Assembly: GCA_024276675.1 (NCBI GenBank)
Contig: JAJRWT010000089.1
Coordinates: 1-64,000 of the forward strand
Direction: 5' to 3'
Length of the DNA: 64,000 nt
Source: Myxococcota bacterium
Lineage (GTDB): Bacteria > Myxococcota_A > UBA796 > JAFGLY01
Below, piece after piece: positions 33,865-42,285 of the stretch. The translations under genes were made by a program, and so were the position numbers. The notes under the pieces were generated by a model. The model was not told the origin of the DNA and did not search any database. It was given only the letters and a program-made list of their open reading frames with translations. Numbering within the stretch: position 1 is the first letter of the stretch; every line of letters begins with the position of its first letter.

Positions 33865-35217
33865 TCAGTGGGGCCTTCCCAACTTTCCAAGGGCCAGCTC
33901 CATGCGTTGCAGGGCTGCCTCCAGGTCGCCTGTGCTCACCGCTCCCGCCGACATCCTGAACCAACCGGATTCTTCTTCCAGGCCGAAGGCCTGGAAGGGG
34001 ACCAGGGCCACGCCTGCCTCGTGGAGGAGAAGGCTCCTGATGGACTCGTTGGTGGACAGAACATTTCCCGAGGCCGTGGTCCAGCCAAACAGGTTGAAGC
34101 GAATGGAGAGATAGATACCGCCCTGCGGTTCTATGGTTTCGACGGGCAGGCCCTTCTCCGCCAGCCTGGCGGCGCCGTTTACCAGGCATCGTAGACGTTG
34201 TTCGATTCCCGTGAGCATGGTCCTGCTGTGTTCGCGGCGGAGCGTGTCGTTGGAGAGAAACCAGGCGGTGGCCCGTTGCTCGGGTCGGGGCGCGAAGGCT
34301 CCAATGTGGCCCAGGAGGGACTTGAAAGGGGTTTTCAGGTACGGAGGCACCACGGCCCAGCCCACGCGCAGCCCCGTGGCTGCCAGGGATTTGCTGATGG
34401 CGTCGATGTAGATGGTCCATGGGGCCAGCTCCGGCACCAGTCCCAGCGGGTGTACATGGGGGTTGTCCCGGTGGGTGAGAGTCCGGTAGACCTGGTCGTA
34501 GACCAGCATTACCGGTGCTTTGCCGCGGGCCCTGCGGTGCAGGTTTTCTTCCAGCACCAGCTCACAGACCGCCTTGAGTTCGTGGGCCCTGTACGCGGTA
34601 CCCGTGGGGTTCAGGGGGGAGTTGAGCAGGAGCAGGCGCGTCTTGGGGAGTATCCGGGCCACGTTCTCGGCATCGGGCAGGAAACGCGATTCCGCCGTAC
34701 ATGGAATCGCCAGGGCCCTGGAACCTGTGAGGTAGGCGTAGTATTGGCTGTTCCAGGATGGCACGCCGAAGGCGAAGCCGTCGCCGGGCTTCAGGATGCT
34801 GGAGAACACGATGAACATCGCCGGCCTGGCACCGCTGGAGACCAGGATCGAATCGCTTCCGAAGTCGATTCCCAGGTCCTTGCGGTAGAGGTCGGCGATT
34901 GTGTTCTTCAGGTCGGGGATCCCGTCGCTGGGTGTGTAGTAGGTTTGTCCCGCCCTGAGTTCGGCGGCCATTTTTTCCAGGAAGCTGGCCGGGACGGGGA
35001 AGGAGTCGGGCCTGAAGTCTCCGATGCTGAGGTTGCAGATGGTTTTTCCAGCATCCAGGAGAGTTCTCACCTCCTGGGCGACCATTCTTATGTTGCTTTC
35101 CTCGATGCCGTTGGCCATAGAGTTCAGGGCCAGCGCCCTGGAATCTGGACTGTCTGTCGGAGAGGGAAGAAACGAAGACGGTGTTCTGTGCACGGTGGCT
35201 CCCTTGTGGATGGTCAT
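33865..35217 (-). CDS. PLP-dependent class I/II aminotransferase
   Basis: A 450-residue fold-type I enzyme. ICNLSIGDFRPDSFPVP and TYYTPSDGIPDLKNTIA form the N-terminal substrate segment. NSPLNPTGTAY holds the PLP-contacting Asn. VYDQVYRTL holds the Asp/Tyr pair, and YIDAISKSLAATGLRVGW carries the Schiff-base lysine in the S-K-S-x5-G-x-R motif. The C-terminal Arg for the substrate carboxylate is probably in GWFRMSAG. It is a general amino-acid aminotransferase; specificity cannot be deduced. The N-terminal 35 residues are extra, and a start at Met34 is possible. It is divergent from the pseudouridine synthase gene. Confidence 0.88.
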   Translation of the reverse strand: MTIHKGATVHRTPSSFLPSPTDSPDSRALALNSMANGIEESNIRMVAQEVRTLLDAGKTICNLSIGDFRPDSFPVPASFLEKMAAELRAGQTYYTPSDGIPDLKNTIADLYRKDLGIDFGSDSILVSSGARPAMFIVFSSILKPGDGFAFGVPSWNSQYYAYLTGSRALAIPCTAESRFLPDAENVARILPKTRLLLLNSPLNPTGTAYRAHELKAVCELVLEENLHRRARGKAPVMLVYDQVYRTLTHRDNPHVHPLGLVPELAPWTIYIDAISKSLAATGLRVGWAVVPPYLKTPFKSLLGHIGAFAPRPEQRATAWFLSNDTLRREHSRTMLTGIEQRLRCLVNGAARLAEKGLPVETIEPQGGIYLSIRFNLFGWTTASGNVLSTNESIRSLLLHEAGVALVPFQAFGLEEESGWFRMSAGAVSTGDLEAALQRMELALGKLGRPH

Positions 35218-35443
35218 TGCTCGAATTGCCTGGAGATTGGCTGTGCCATGATCAAGGGGCGAACATGGTCTCGTGGAGTATCCTGGCGGGGTGGGAGCCG
35301 GAAGCCGGCTTTCGCTGATCCCGGTCTGTCCACGGTGCTATCAGGTCTGCTGCAATGCCCGGGCTGGAATTCGTGGACACGATATTGTATTGAACAGAGT
35401 CGAGAACTCCAACGTGGATGGGCCGGTGGGACAGGAGATGAAG

Positions 35444-36190
35444 GTGGAGCATCCTGGCCGCGGATCCCGGGAACGGGCCACCATACTGGGAGAGTCCAGG
35501 GGGCTCTACTTCTTGTACAAGCCTGCCGGCATGCCGGTTTTCCCTTTTCACCACAAGGGCGACCCACGCGGTCCCTCTCTGATGCAAGTGTTGCTGGAGC
35601 TGCTCCCGGAGCTGGGCAGCCTGGCCTGGCCCCCCGGTTTCGAGGCCGGTCTTGCCCACAGGCTTGACACCTACACCAGCGGCCTGGTGGTGGCTTGCGC
35701 GAATCCCGAGGTACTCCGCCGACTCAGGATGGATTTCCAGCAACACCGGCTCGCGAAACAATACCTGTTCATCTCCTCCAGACGGGTCCGGTGGAACAGG
35801 CACGTCGTGGAAAAAGCGCTGGCCCATGATCGTACACGAAGATCCAGGATGGTAGTGAAGCGCGGAAGCGCCACTCCCCACCGAGGGCGATGGTACGAGG
35901 CCGAAACCCGTTTCAGCAGGAGTGGGGAGCATCTCTGGCGAGCAGAGATCTCCACTGGCGTTACGCACCAGGTACGAATACACGCGGCCTCCGTGGGTCT
36001 GGCCATCCTGGGGGATCGCCTCTACGGGGGGGCCGTGCCCTCGTGGCTGGAGACGGTGGGTGCCCGCAACTCGGCCTTCTTCCTGCACCACGAGCGGATC
36101 CTGGCTCCTGGCTGGCGCAGCCCGCGTGTGCCTCTCCCAGCCGCCTGGGCCGATGTCCTCCTCCGCCTGGCAGCCGGACACGGACCCTGA
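35444..36190 (+). CDS. RluA-family pseudouridine synthase
   Basis: About 248 residues from GTG 35444, which has AGGAG 6 bases upstream; an ATG at 35438 is too close to that site. The catalytic motif is HRLDTYTSGLVVA, with the conserved Asp of RluA-type synthases. LYFLYKPAGMPV, AKQYLFISS, STGVTHQVRIHAASVGLAILG and GDRLYGG complete the family pattern. It lacks an S4 domain. The enzyme isomerises uridine in rRNA or tRNA; the target is undetermined. A perfect hairpin follows 40 bases after the stop. Confidence 0.9.
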   Translation: MEHPGRGSRERATILGESRGLYFLYKPAGMPVFPFHHKGDPRGPSLMQVLLELLPELGSLAWPPGFEAGLAHRLDTYTSGLVVACANPEVLRRLRMDFQQHRLAKQYLFISSRRVRWNRHVVEKALAHDRTRRSRMVVKRGSATPHRGRWYEAETRFSRSGEHLWRAEISTGVTHQVRIHAASVGLAILGDRLYGGAVPSWLETVGARNSAFFLHHERILAPGWRSPRVPLPAAWADVLLRLAAGHGP

Positions 36191-36230
36191 AGCTGCCGCG
36201 GGATGGAAGTGCAGGTCTTGGCACAGAGAG

Positions 36231-36264
36231 TACGTTCTTCCTGGCAAAAGCCAGGAAGAACGTA
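36231..36264. terminator. Perfect 15-pair hairpin between convergent RluA-type and greB genes
   Basis: TACGTTCTTCCTGGC and GCCAGGAAGAACGTA are perfectly complementary over 15 positions with an AAAA loop (TTTT on the other strand). It sits exactly between two convergent stop codons (36190 and 36271), so it can serve both transcripts. No T-tract follows on either side. Confidence 0.7.
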
Positions 36265-36270
36265 GACCCG

Positions 36271-36744
36271 TCAGCTTCCGGGGCTGCCCGTGGACACGAT
36301 GAAGAGGGTTCTCGTCCCGCCGGGGGCCCGGACCTCTACCTCGTCCCCCTGCTCCTTGCCCAGCAGGGCCCGTCCCAGGGGGCTGCTGTAGCTTATCCTG
36401 CCTGCCTTGACGTCCACCTCGTCTGCTCCGACCACCTGGTAGGGCTGTCTGTGGCCGTCTTCGTCTTCCACGACGACGGTGGTTCCGAAGCGCACCCTGT
36501 CCGTGGGTACCTGGGCAGGATCCACCACCTCTGCGCTCTCGATGCGCTTCTTCAGGAAACGCAGCCGGCTGTCGATCTCGCGCAGTCTGCGCTTGCCGTA
36601 GATGTACTCGGCGTTTTCAGATCGGTCGCCAAGGCTGGCGGCGTAGGAGACCTCGGCGGTGACCCGGGGCCTCTCCACTTTCAGGAGCTGGTCGTACTCC
36701 TGGGTGAGCCTCTTGTAACCGGCAGGTGTGATGTAGTTGGGCAT
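36271..36744 (-). CDS. greB: Transcription elongation factor GreB
   Basis: A 157-residue Gre factor. The N-terminal coiled coil ends in the acidic tip AASLGDRSENAEYIYGKRRL, whose Asp/Glu residues enter the RNA-polymerase secondary channel and stimulate cleavage of backtracked RNA. The C-terminal FKBP-like domain has FGTTVVVEDEDGHRQPYQVV, DEVDVKAGRISYSSPLGRALLG and GDEVEVRAPGG. The YIYGKRRLREIDSRLRFLKKR stretch and the ISYSSPLGRALL form match GreB better than GreA. The start context is unremarkable. It ends at the perfect convergent hairpin. Confidence 0.92.
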   Translation of the reverse strand: MPNYITPAGYKRLTQEYDQLLKVERPRVTAEVSYAASLGDRSENAEYIYGKRRLREIDSRLRFLKKRIESAEVVDPAQVPTDRVRFGTTVVVEDEDGHRQPYQVVGADEVDVKAGRISYSSPLGRALLGKEQGDEVEVRAPGGTRTLFIVSTGSPGS

Positions 36745-36858
36745 CTCTGTCTTTCAACTCCGATATCCGTGGAAACAGCCAGGCATCGACCGCCAGGCTT
36801 ACCACCTGCTGGCGGGGCCGGTGCTCGGGAGAACCGGGTGGTGCTCCTGCACATCTGG

Positions 36859-38949
36859 TCAAGTGGCAGTGTTCCTTCCTTCGCGCCGAAGAGACCATGA
36901 TGCCAGGCCCATCACCAGAGCCAGCCAGCCGCCGGTGGAAGGAATGGAGCCAGGAGGACCGCAGTTGCACCAGGCCGTGACGATGCGCTGGTCCGGAACG
37001 GCCTGTGGACCGTCCAGGTTATTACCCTGGCAGAACTCGTCAACCTTGGAGTCACAGTCGTTGTCAAGGCCGTCACATTGTTCCTGGGCCCCCGGATAGA
37101 CATCGGCTCGCAGATCGTCGCAGTCGGTGCCGCCGGATGCGGGAGCGGGATCGCCATCGCCGTCCTGGTCGAAGAGATCCACGCCGTCGCAGTCCTGGTC
37201 GATGAAGTCGTCGGCGAGTTCCGGTAGTGTGCTTGCAATGGAGATGTCGGAGTCGTTGCAGTCACCATCCAGCATGGATATTCCATCGGCGTCCAGATCC
37301 TGTCCAAGCTCATCGCCGTCGGTGATTCCGTCGCAGTCGCTGTCCACGCCGTCTATGCCGTCCCACGCACCGGGGAACACCGCGGGGTCGGTGTCGTCGC
37401 AATCGCCGTCCTGCACCGTGACTCCGTCGTTGTCGCGGTCAATGGTGTCGTTTGAGGGATCCCGTCCGTCGCAGTCCTGGTCCCGCCCGTCACTGTCTTC
37501 AGTGGCGCCGGGGTAGCGCAGGGGATCGGTGTCGTCGCAGTCGCCAGCCTGTTCGCTGAAGCCGTCGCCGTCGTCGTCGCCCAGCCAGGTGCCTTCGTCT
37601 ACCAAGCCGTCGCAGTCGTTGTCGGCGTGATCCGGGATCTCCGGTGCCCCCGGATAGGTGGCCAGGTTGTGCTCCTGGCAATCGCCCTCGTCGGCGCTGA
37701 AACCGTCGCCGTCCAGGTCCACGTAGACGGTGGCTTCGCCGGTATCCCTGGGAGGGGCGGTGTCTGCAGGGCAGGAAGTGTCCTGGGGGCAGGAGGTGTC
37801 TTCCGGCGGGGAGGTGTCTTCCGGCGGCGAGGTGTCTTCCGGCGGCGAGGTGTCTTCCGGCGGCGAGGTGTCCTCGGGGGCGTCTTCGTCGATGTCGCCG
37901 TCGCAGTCGTTGTCTGTTCCGTCTGCGATGTCGATGGTGTCTGCGTGGATATCGGGATCGGAATCGTTGCAGTCGAACAGTATGGGGTAGCCGTCCCCGT
38001 CCGAGTCCGTCCAGGTGTCGTCGGCACCACCGAAGATTCCCAGGTCTGCCTGGGAGTCGTCGGAGGCATCCTTCCCGGTTCCAGCGTCCACCAGCGGGGA
38101 AGCGGGGGATGGTCGGAGATCGATCTGGTAGGGATCCTCGCCCTCACGCCAGTCCACGAAGAGAGGATTGCCGATTATGGCGTCTTCGGTGAAGTCTTCG
38201 GAGCAGGATGTCGTCGTGTCCGTGTCCCAGAGAAGAGACGTGACCAGTGATGCTTCGTTGTCGTGGCAGTTCACGGCAACGGGATTGTAGGCCAGCACCA
38301 TGTTGGTGAGGCGAGTGCCTTCTTCGGAGTTGACGCCCACGGATGAAGCTGACAGGGCAATGGAGTTTCGTAACGCGGTCTCCGCCGTGGTCCGGAAACC
38401 GTAGTAACCACGAATGGCCAGAAGGGATCTGTATGTTCCCGAGGCTTGCAGGTAGAAGCCGCTCCAGGCCGAGTCCACGGCTATGCAGCGGGAGATGGTC
38501 GGTTCTCCCCCCGATACCAGGAAACCCGCCAGGGTGGCGCGATAGACGGCCACCTCGACCACCTGGGGTGTGCCGTCCGGAACATAGACTCCATAGCCGG
38601 TGGGATCGAAGATCTCGGTGGCGGCCAGGACGGCGGTCCCCTGCACCGAGGCGCCTATGCTGCCCGCGTCTCTGATGACGAGTCCCTGAACCAGGCCATC
38701 GCTCAGCAGGAGGACCTGCGAGGTGATGCCCGATGCGTCGATGATCACGGAGCCCAGCCCCCGGGGAGAGGTGACGGTGACGGCTTTGTTCAGGGTAATA
38801 CTCTCGGTATAGGTGCCGGGAAAGATTTCCACGATGTCGCCATCCGTCGCCACGTCCAGTGCATCGTTGATGGTGGAGTAGTCACCATCGATGCCAACAG
38901 TGATGGTGATGGCGGATGCAGCACAGGCCAGCAGGATGGACCAGATCAT
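36859..38949 (-). CDS. Large MopE-repeat, beta-helix surface protein with MYXO-CTERM-like anchor
   Basis: A 696-residue secreted protein. The ATG at 38949 has GAGGAG 7 bases upstream and starts a signal peptide (MIWSILLACAASA). Residues about 20-300 look like a right-handed parallel beta helix (TINDALDVATDGDIVEIFPG, ITLNKAVTVTSPRGLGSV). From about 300 on there are six or more MopE/thrombospondin-like calcium blocks with paired Cys (DSDGDGYPILFDCNDSDPDI, DNDCDGDIDED). A Pro/Thr-rich EDTSPP hexapeptide tract interrupts them. The C-terminus reads CNCGPPGSIPSTGG, then a membrane segment and SLRREG: a Cys motif, hydrophobic helix and Arg cluster like myxosortase-processed MYXO-CTERM anchors. Surface display is inferred. 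Confidence 0.85.
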   Translation of the reverse strand: MIWSILLACAASAITITVGIDGDYSTINDALDVATDGDIVEIFPGTYTESITLNKAVTVTSPRGLGSVIIDASGITSQVLLLSDGLVQGLVIRDAGSIGASVQGTAVLAATEIFDPTGYGVYVPDGTPQVVEVAVYRATLAGFLVSGGEPTISRCIAVDSAWSGFYLQASGTYRSLLAIRGYYGFRTTAETALRNSIALSASSVGVNSEEGTRLTNMVLAYNPVAVNCHDNEASLVTSLLWDTDTTTSCSEDFTEDAIIGNPLFVDWREGEDPYQIDLRPSPASPLVDAGTGKDASDDSQADLGIFGGADDTWTDSDGDGYPILFDCNDSDPDIHADTIDIADGTDNDCDGDIDEDAPEDTSPPEDTSPPEDTSPPEDTSPPEDTSCPQDTSCPADTAPPRDTGEATVYVDLDGDGFSADEGDCQEHNLATYPGAPEIPDHADNDCDGLVDEGTWLGDDDGDGFSEQAGDCDDTDPLRYPGATEDSDGRDQDCDGRDPSNDTIDRDNDGVTVQDGDCDDTDPAVFPGAWDGIDGVDSDCDGITDGDELGQDLDADGISMLDGDCNDSDISIASTLPELADDFIDQDCDGVDLFDQDGDGDPAPASGGTDCDDLRADVYPGAQEQCDGLDNDCDSKVDEFCQGNNLDGPQAVPDQRIVTAWCNCGPPGSIPSTGGWLALVMGLASWSLRREGRNTAT
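37792..37875 (-). repeat. 18-base tandem repeat encoding EDTSPP hexapeptides
   Basis: An in-frame 18-base unit is repeated four to five times with near identity, followed by diverged copies (EDTSCP, QDTSCP, ADTAPP). It forms a rigid, negatively charged spacer between calcium-repeat blocks. Such arrays commonly vary in copy number. Confidence 0.8.
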
Positions 38950-39208
38950 GTAAATGCTCCTCACCGCATTCTATACGAGTGTAGCTGCGATGGTGCCACT
39001 TGTGCCGCCGCGTGGGCCAGCGTGGAGGCGCAAGCAGGAATAATGCGATGAATATCACGTTTTGCTTGCCGCCCCTGGTTGAATCCCATACCGCCCTGCC
39101 ATGGGTCCGGATGGCTGCTCGCTGCCTGGGCCATCTGGCCGTTTTCGGCAGGGTCGGCGGGTCGTGGGCGCCCGCCCTTCGCGGGTGGAGGCGCAATGGA
39201 GGTGTGAA

Positions 39209-40348
39209 TTGACGTTGGATGCTCTGCTCTTTGGACTGGCCGTGGCGTCGGGAGCTGCGGCCGCCTTGGCCGGGCGTCCCTCGCCCGCCGCTCTGGACGC
39301 CCCTTTGTTGTTCAACCTGCTGCTGGCAACATTCTGGCGGGGTGAGTTGGAATCCTCGGGCGGCCGGCGCCAGGACTGGGAGGCGCTCCTTCGCGATGGT
39401 CTCCTCTTTCACCCAGCCGGTCGTCAGGGCTGGGAAAAGGTCCTGGAGCCTCGGGCCTGCAAGCCTCCGGTGCCAGCCTTGCCGGGAGAGTTGGCCCTGC
39501 TGGAAGACCTGGCGGCCCTGGATGGGCCCAGGGCAAGGATGGAGAGGATGTTTTTCTCCCGGGAAGGCCTTCCCGTCTTGATGGACGACCCCGCGCTGTT
39601 GGGCCGGGAGTACGATCCCGCCCATTGGTTGGGGGCTGGATGTGCTTGGGATTCCCTGGCATCCTGGGACCAGGTGGTGGTTGGTGTGCTGGCCAGGCGC
39701 TTCCAGCATGAGCACTGCCTGCTGGTCCACGACGCCGCAGAAGCCCCGCTGGTGGATGATCTGCTCGCCGGCCTGGAGGGCCTGTTGCAGGGCTCGCCCG
39801 TCTTGTTGGACGACGTGGAGCCCACGCGATCCAGGGCCCGGGAGCTGGCCTCCCACCTGCTCTCGTGGCTGGACAGCAGGGAGCGACGGCTCATCTTGTG
39901 GGCTCTGGGCGATGCTGGCCCATTGCTCTTGGCCGCCTTGCGGGAAGCCCCGGCCCTGCGAGACCGGGTGACGGCGGTTATAGCCCTGGGCTCGCCATTC
40001 GGGGGTGTTCCCGGGGATCCGCCTCCCGGCCTGGACCAGCAGACCCGCTCCGCCTGGCTGCATGACGAATTCACGCAGGAAAACATGGACCTGGAACTCA
40101 AGCGCAGCGTACCGTACCTGCTTCTCCAAAGGTTGGACCCGGAAGCCGCCGAGCCGGGGGATGGACGTATCCCCTGGGGGCAGCAGGTTCTGCGGGAACC
40201 TCCCGTTCCTCCGTCGGGCCGCCGCCCGGTGCGGGTGGCGGACCTGGGGCCGGTGCTTGGCGACGGGAGCCTGCTCCCCCCGGCCTACCTTGCTCGTGCC
40301 ATCATCTTGACCCTGCTTGCCCTGAGAACCACGCAGGGGCGTTTTTGA
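39209..40348 (+). CDS. Lipase-fold (alpha/beta-hydrolase-like) protein lacking an obvious catalytic serine
   Basis: A 379-residue protein from TTG 39209, fixed by GGAGG 6 bases upstream. The N-terminus LDALLFGLAVASGAAAALAG may be a membrane anchor. Residues about 168-268 follow the core strand-helix order of bacterial triacylglycerol lipases: HCLLVHDAAEAP, a helix, LILWALGDAGPLLLAAL at the nucleophile elbow, and VTAVIALGSPFGG after it. In lipases the elbow reads GHSxGG; here it reads GDAGP (234-238), so Ser is replaced by Asp or Ala. The enzyme may be inactive or use another residue. The fold assignment rests on pattern only and should be treated as tentative. Confidence 0.5.
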   Translation: MTLDALLFGLAVASGAAAALAGRPSPAALDAPLLFNLLLATFWRGELESSGGRRQDWEALLRDGLLFHPAGRQGWEKVLEPRACKPPVPALPGELALLEDLAALDGPRARMERMFFSREGLPVLMDDPALLGREYDPAHWLGAGCAWDSLASWDQVVVGVLARRFQHEHCLLVHDAAEAPLVDDLLAGLEGLLQGSPVLLDDVEPTRSRARELASHLLSWLDSRERRLILWALGDAGPLLLAALREAPALRDRVTAVIALGSPFGGVPGDPPPGLDQQTRSAWLHDEFTQENMDLELKRSVPYLLLQRLDPEAAEPGDGRIPWGQQVLREPPVPPSGRRPVRVADLGPVLGDGSLLPPAYLARAIILTLLALRTTQGRF

Positions 40349-40509
40349 GCGCATCTGCCCGCTGGCTGCTGCTGCGGCACGCTACCATCGGGCTACCATC
40401 ATGGCGCGATGAGCCGGCTGCGCTTCATGTGTGGCAGCATCGGGCCGCAGGTAGGGATATACTGGGTACCATGATGGTGGAGCCGGGCGACAACCACGGG
40501 GAGTCTGCA

Positions 40510-41274
40510 ATGAATACCATTTCTCCATGCGTCAGCGGTCCCTTGACCCTGCTGGCCCTTCTGTCCATGGCCTGTGGAGGGGCGGAGACCAACGTCATTG
40601 ATTCAGGCGACCCTCAACGAGTCCACGCCATGTTGGAGATTTCAAGCCCCATGGATGGAAGCGTGTACCTTGCCGGAGAAGCCGTCTTCCTGCAGGCCTC
40701 GGTGAAGGACGAACTCTCCGACGACCTGCTCCAGGCCAGCGACTTCGCATGGAGTGCCGAAGGTTGGGGCGGCTACGAGGGGGAATCGGGGACCGTGAGC
40801 GATCTACCCTCGGGCTCATTCACTCTCCGGGCAAGCGCCTCCTACGACGGGCACGTCCTGGAGGACTCGGTACAGTTGGTGGTGGAAGAACCTGCGTCAG
40901 AGCTGGTGTATACCGGCGACTTCGTCTCCTGGATCACCATCACCTACTCGGGTTTCGACATCGACGACACCTGCATGGGCTCCGTGGAATTCACGGTGGG
41001 TTCCACGGGCCTGCTGCAAGGTGCGGGTTCCTGCCGCCTGGACGTGCTGGCCGAGTACTACAAGGAATGGTTGTCATTCGACATGACCGGCCAGGTGGCG
41101 GATGGCCAGGTCGACGGGGCCCTGCTGATGCAGGCCGACGGCGAGACGGCGGAAACCCCCTTCCAGGGCCAGGAGGATCCCCAGGGAATCATCGATGCCT
41201 CTTTCGACGAGACCCACCAGAGCGGGGAGTACACCTTGAGGTTGTGGGGATCCTTCCAGGCCTGGCCCCAGTAA
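40510..41274 (+). CDS. Ig-like lipoprotein of unknown function
   Basis: A 254-residue lipoprotein with GGGGAG upstream of ATG 40510. The signal ends in LLALLSMAC. Residues about 45-125 form an Ig-like or Big_9-type beta module (LEISSPMDGSVYLAGEAVFL, GSFTLRASASYDGHVLEDSV). The C-terminal part (about 135-250) is a beta-rich acidic region with two cysteines and W/Y-rich strands (YTGDFVSWITITYSGFDIDD). TATACT at about 40456 may be its -10. It converges on the aspartoacylase-family gene with a 24-base gap. Confidence 0.7.
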   Translation: MNTISPCVSGPLTLLALLSMACGGAETNVIDSGDPQRVHAMLEISSPMDGSVYLAGEAVFLQASVKDELSDDLLQASDFAWSAEGWGGYEGESGTVSDLPSGSFTLRASASYDGHVLEDSVQLVVEEPASELVYTGDFVSWITITYSGFDIDDTCMGSVEFTVGSTGLLQGAGSCRLDVLAEYYKEWLSFDMTGQVADGQVDGALLMQADGETAETPFQGQEDPQGIIDASFDETHQSGEYTLRLWGSFQAWPQ

Positions 41275-41298
41275 CGGTCTGTCCTCGTCTGCCCTGAT

Positions 41299-42273
41299 CT
41301 ACCTTGCCTGTTCGGCCAACCCCAGGGTTGCACAGCAGTCGCCAGGCTTCAGAAACGCTTTTTCCACGATACCCAGGAGAAGGCAGCGGCAGTTGGCGCG
41401 GAGGGTCTGCATGACTTCGCCGTCAAGGTTGCGGATCTCGGCCAGCGCCATGCCGGGCTCCAGGAGCAGCCCTGGGTTGCACAACGGCGCAAGGATGCCG
41501 CCCACCAACGCCACAGGGCCATCTGCGCGGTACCATGACTGTGCTCGCACTACCGCGGGCTTCGCCCGGGAACGGTCCTTCACCATGCCCATGTGTGCCA
41601 GGACTCCCCATACCGCGTCGTTCATGGTTTTGACGGCGGCGGGATCCAGGTGGCGCCTGGGTCCCACCTCGATGGTGATGGCCGGGATGGCGGCACGATT
41701 GATGGCGCTGCCTGCCAGGGAACGGTCAAGGTGGAGGTTTCGGTACTTGGAGTCCGGGTAGTCCCACAGGACGGTGAGCCCTGTTGCCCTGGCCAGCGCT
41801 TCTATCCGAAGTTCCATGTCCCGACGCGAGCCCCCCCTGAACGCGATGGGCCTGTCCATGATGGTGTACGGAATGCTCAGGGGGGAATCCGAGTGCAGAT
41901 CCAGAATGGCGGCCGGGGCCTGGTGGATGACCTCTTGCCAGATGGAACGGACCCTGCGTTCCGCCCGGCTCCCGTTCCAGTGGCCGGGGAACAGCCGGTT
42001 CAGGTCTTCACCGCTCGCCGGCAGGTCTCTTCGGCCGTCCTCCAGGGCTTCCGGGTTCAGGCTGGGGTACATGAGGACCGAGCCTTTCAGGAGGTTTTCT
42101 TCCAGGACGGAAGCCAGTGCGTGGATTGCGCCGGTGCCTGTGCATTCATCACCGTGGATGTTGGCAGTGATGGCCACGATAGGGCCTGGAAGGGCGGAAC
42201 GAAACGCCAGGGCAGTCATGGCGTGGGGCTGTTCCCTTGGCCCGAAGGTTGAATTGGAGAAAACGGCGCCCAT
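41299..42273 (-). CDS. Succinylglutamate desuccinylase/aspartoacylase-family zinc enzyme
   Basis: A 324-residue M14-like metalloenzyme; ATG 42273 chosen, TTG 42279 possible. Zinc ligands appear as TANIHGDECTG (His and Glu of HxxE) and the later His in LDLHSDSPLS. SLNPEALEDGRRDLPASGEDLNRLFPG corresponds to the NxxGxx-R...DLNR substrate-binding run of the AstE/AspA family, here broken in the middle. The C-terminal beta region (RADGPVALVGGILAPLC, GMALAEIRN) is the lipoyl-like domain of the family. It hydrolyses N-acyl or related amide bonds; the substrate is not evident. It starts 12 bases after the methyltransferase stop and is likely co-transcribed with it. Confidence 0.85.
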   Translation of the reverse strand: MGAVFSNSTFGPREQPHAMTALAFRSALPGPIVAITANIHGDECTGTGAIHALASVLEENLLKGSVLMYPSLNPEALEDGRRDLPASGEDLNRLFPGHWNGSRAERRVRSIWQEVIHQAPAAILDLHSDSPLSIPYTIMDRPIAFRGGSRRDMELRIEALARATGLTVLWDYPDSKYRNLHLDRSLAGSAINRAAIPAITIEVGPRRHLDPAAVKTMNDAVWGVLAHMGMVKDRSRAKPAVVRAQSWYRADGPVALVGGILAPLCNPGLLLEPGMALAEIRNLDGEVMQTLRANCRCLLLGIVEKAFLKPGDCCATLGLAEQAR

Positions 42274-42285
42274 GAACAATACCCA

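Noticed and set aside
37792..37875. Possible CRISPR-like array
   Set aside because: Repeats are contiguous 18-base in-frame coding units without spacers.
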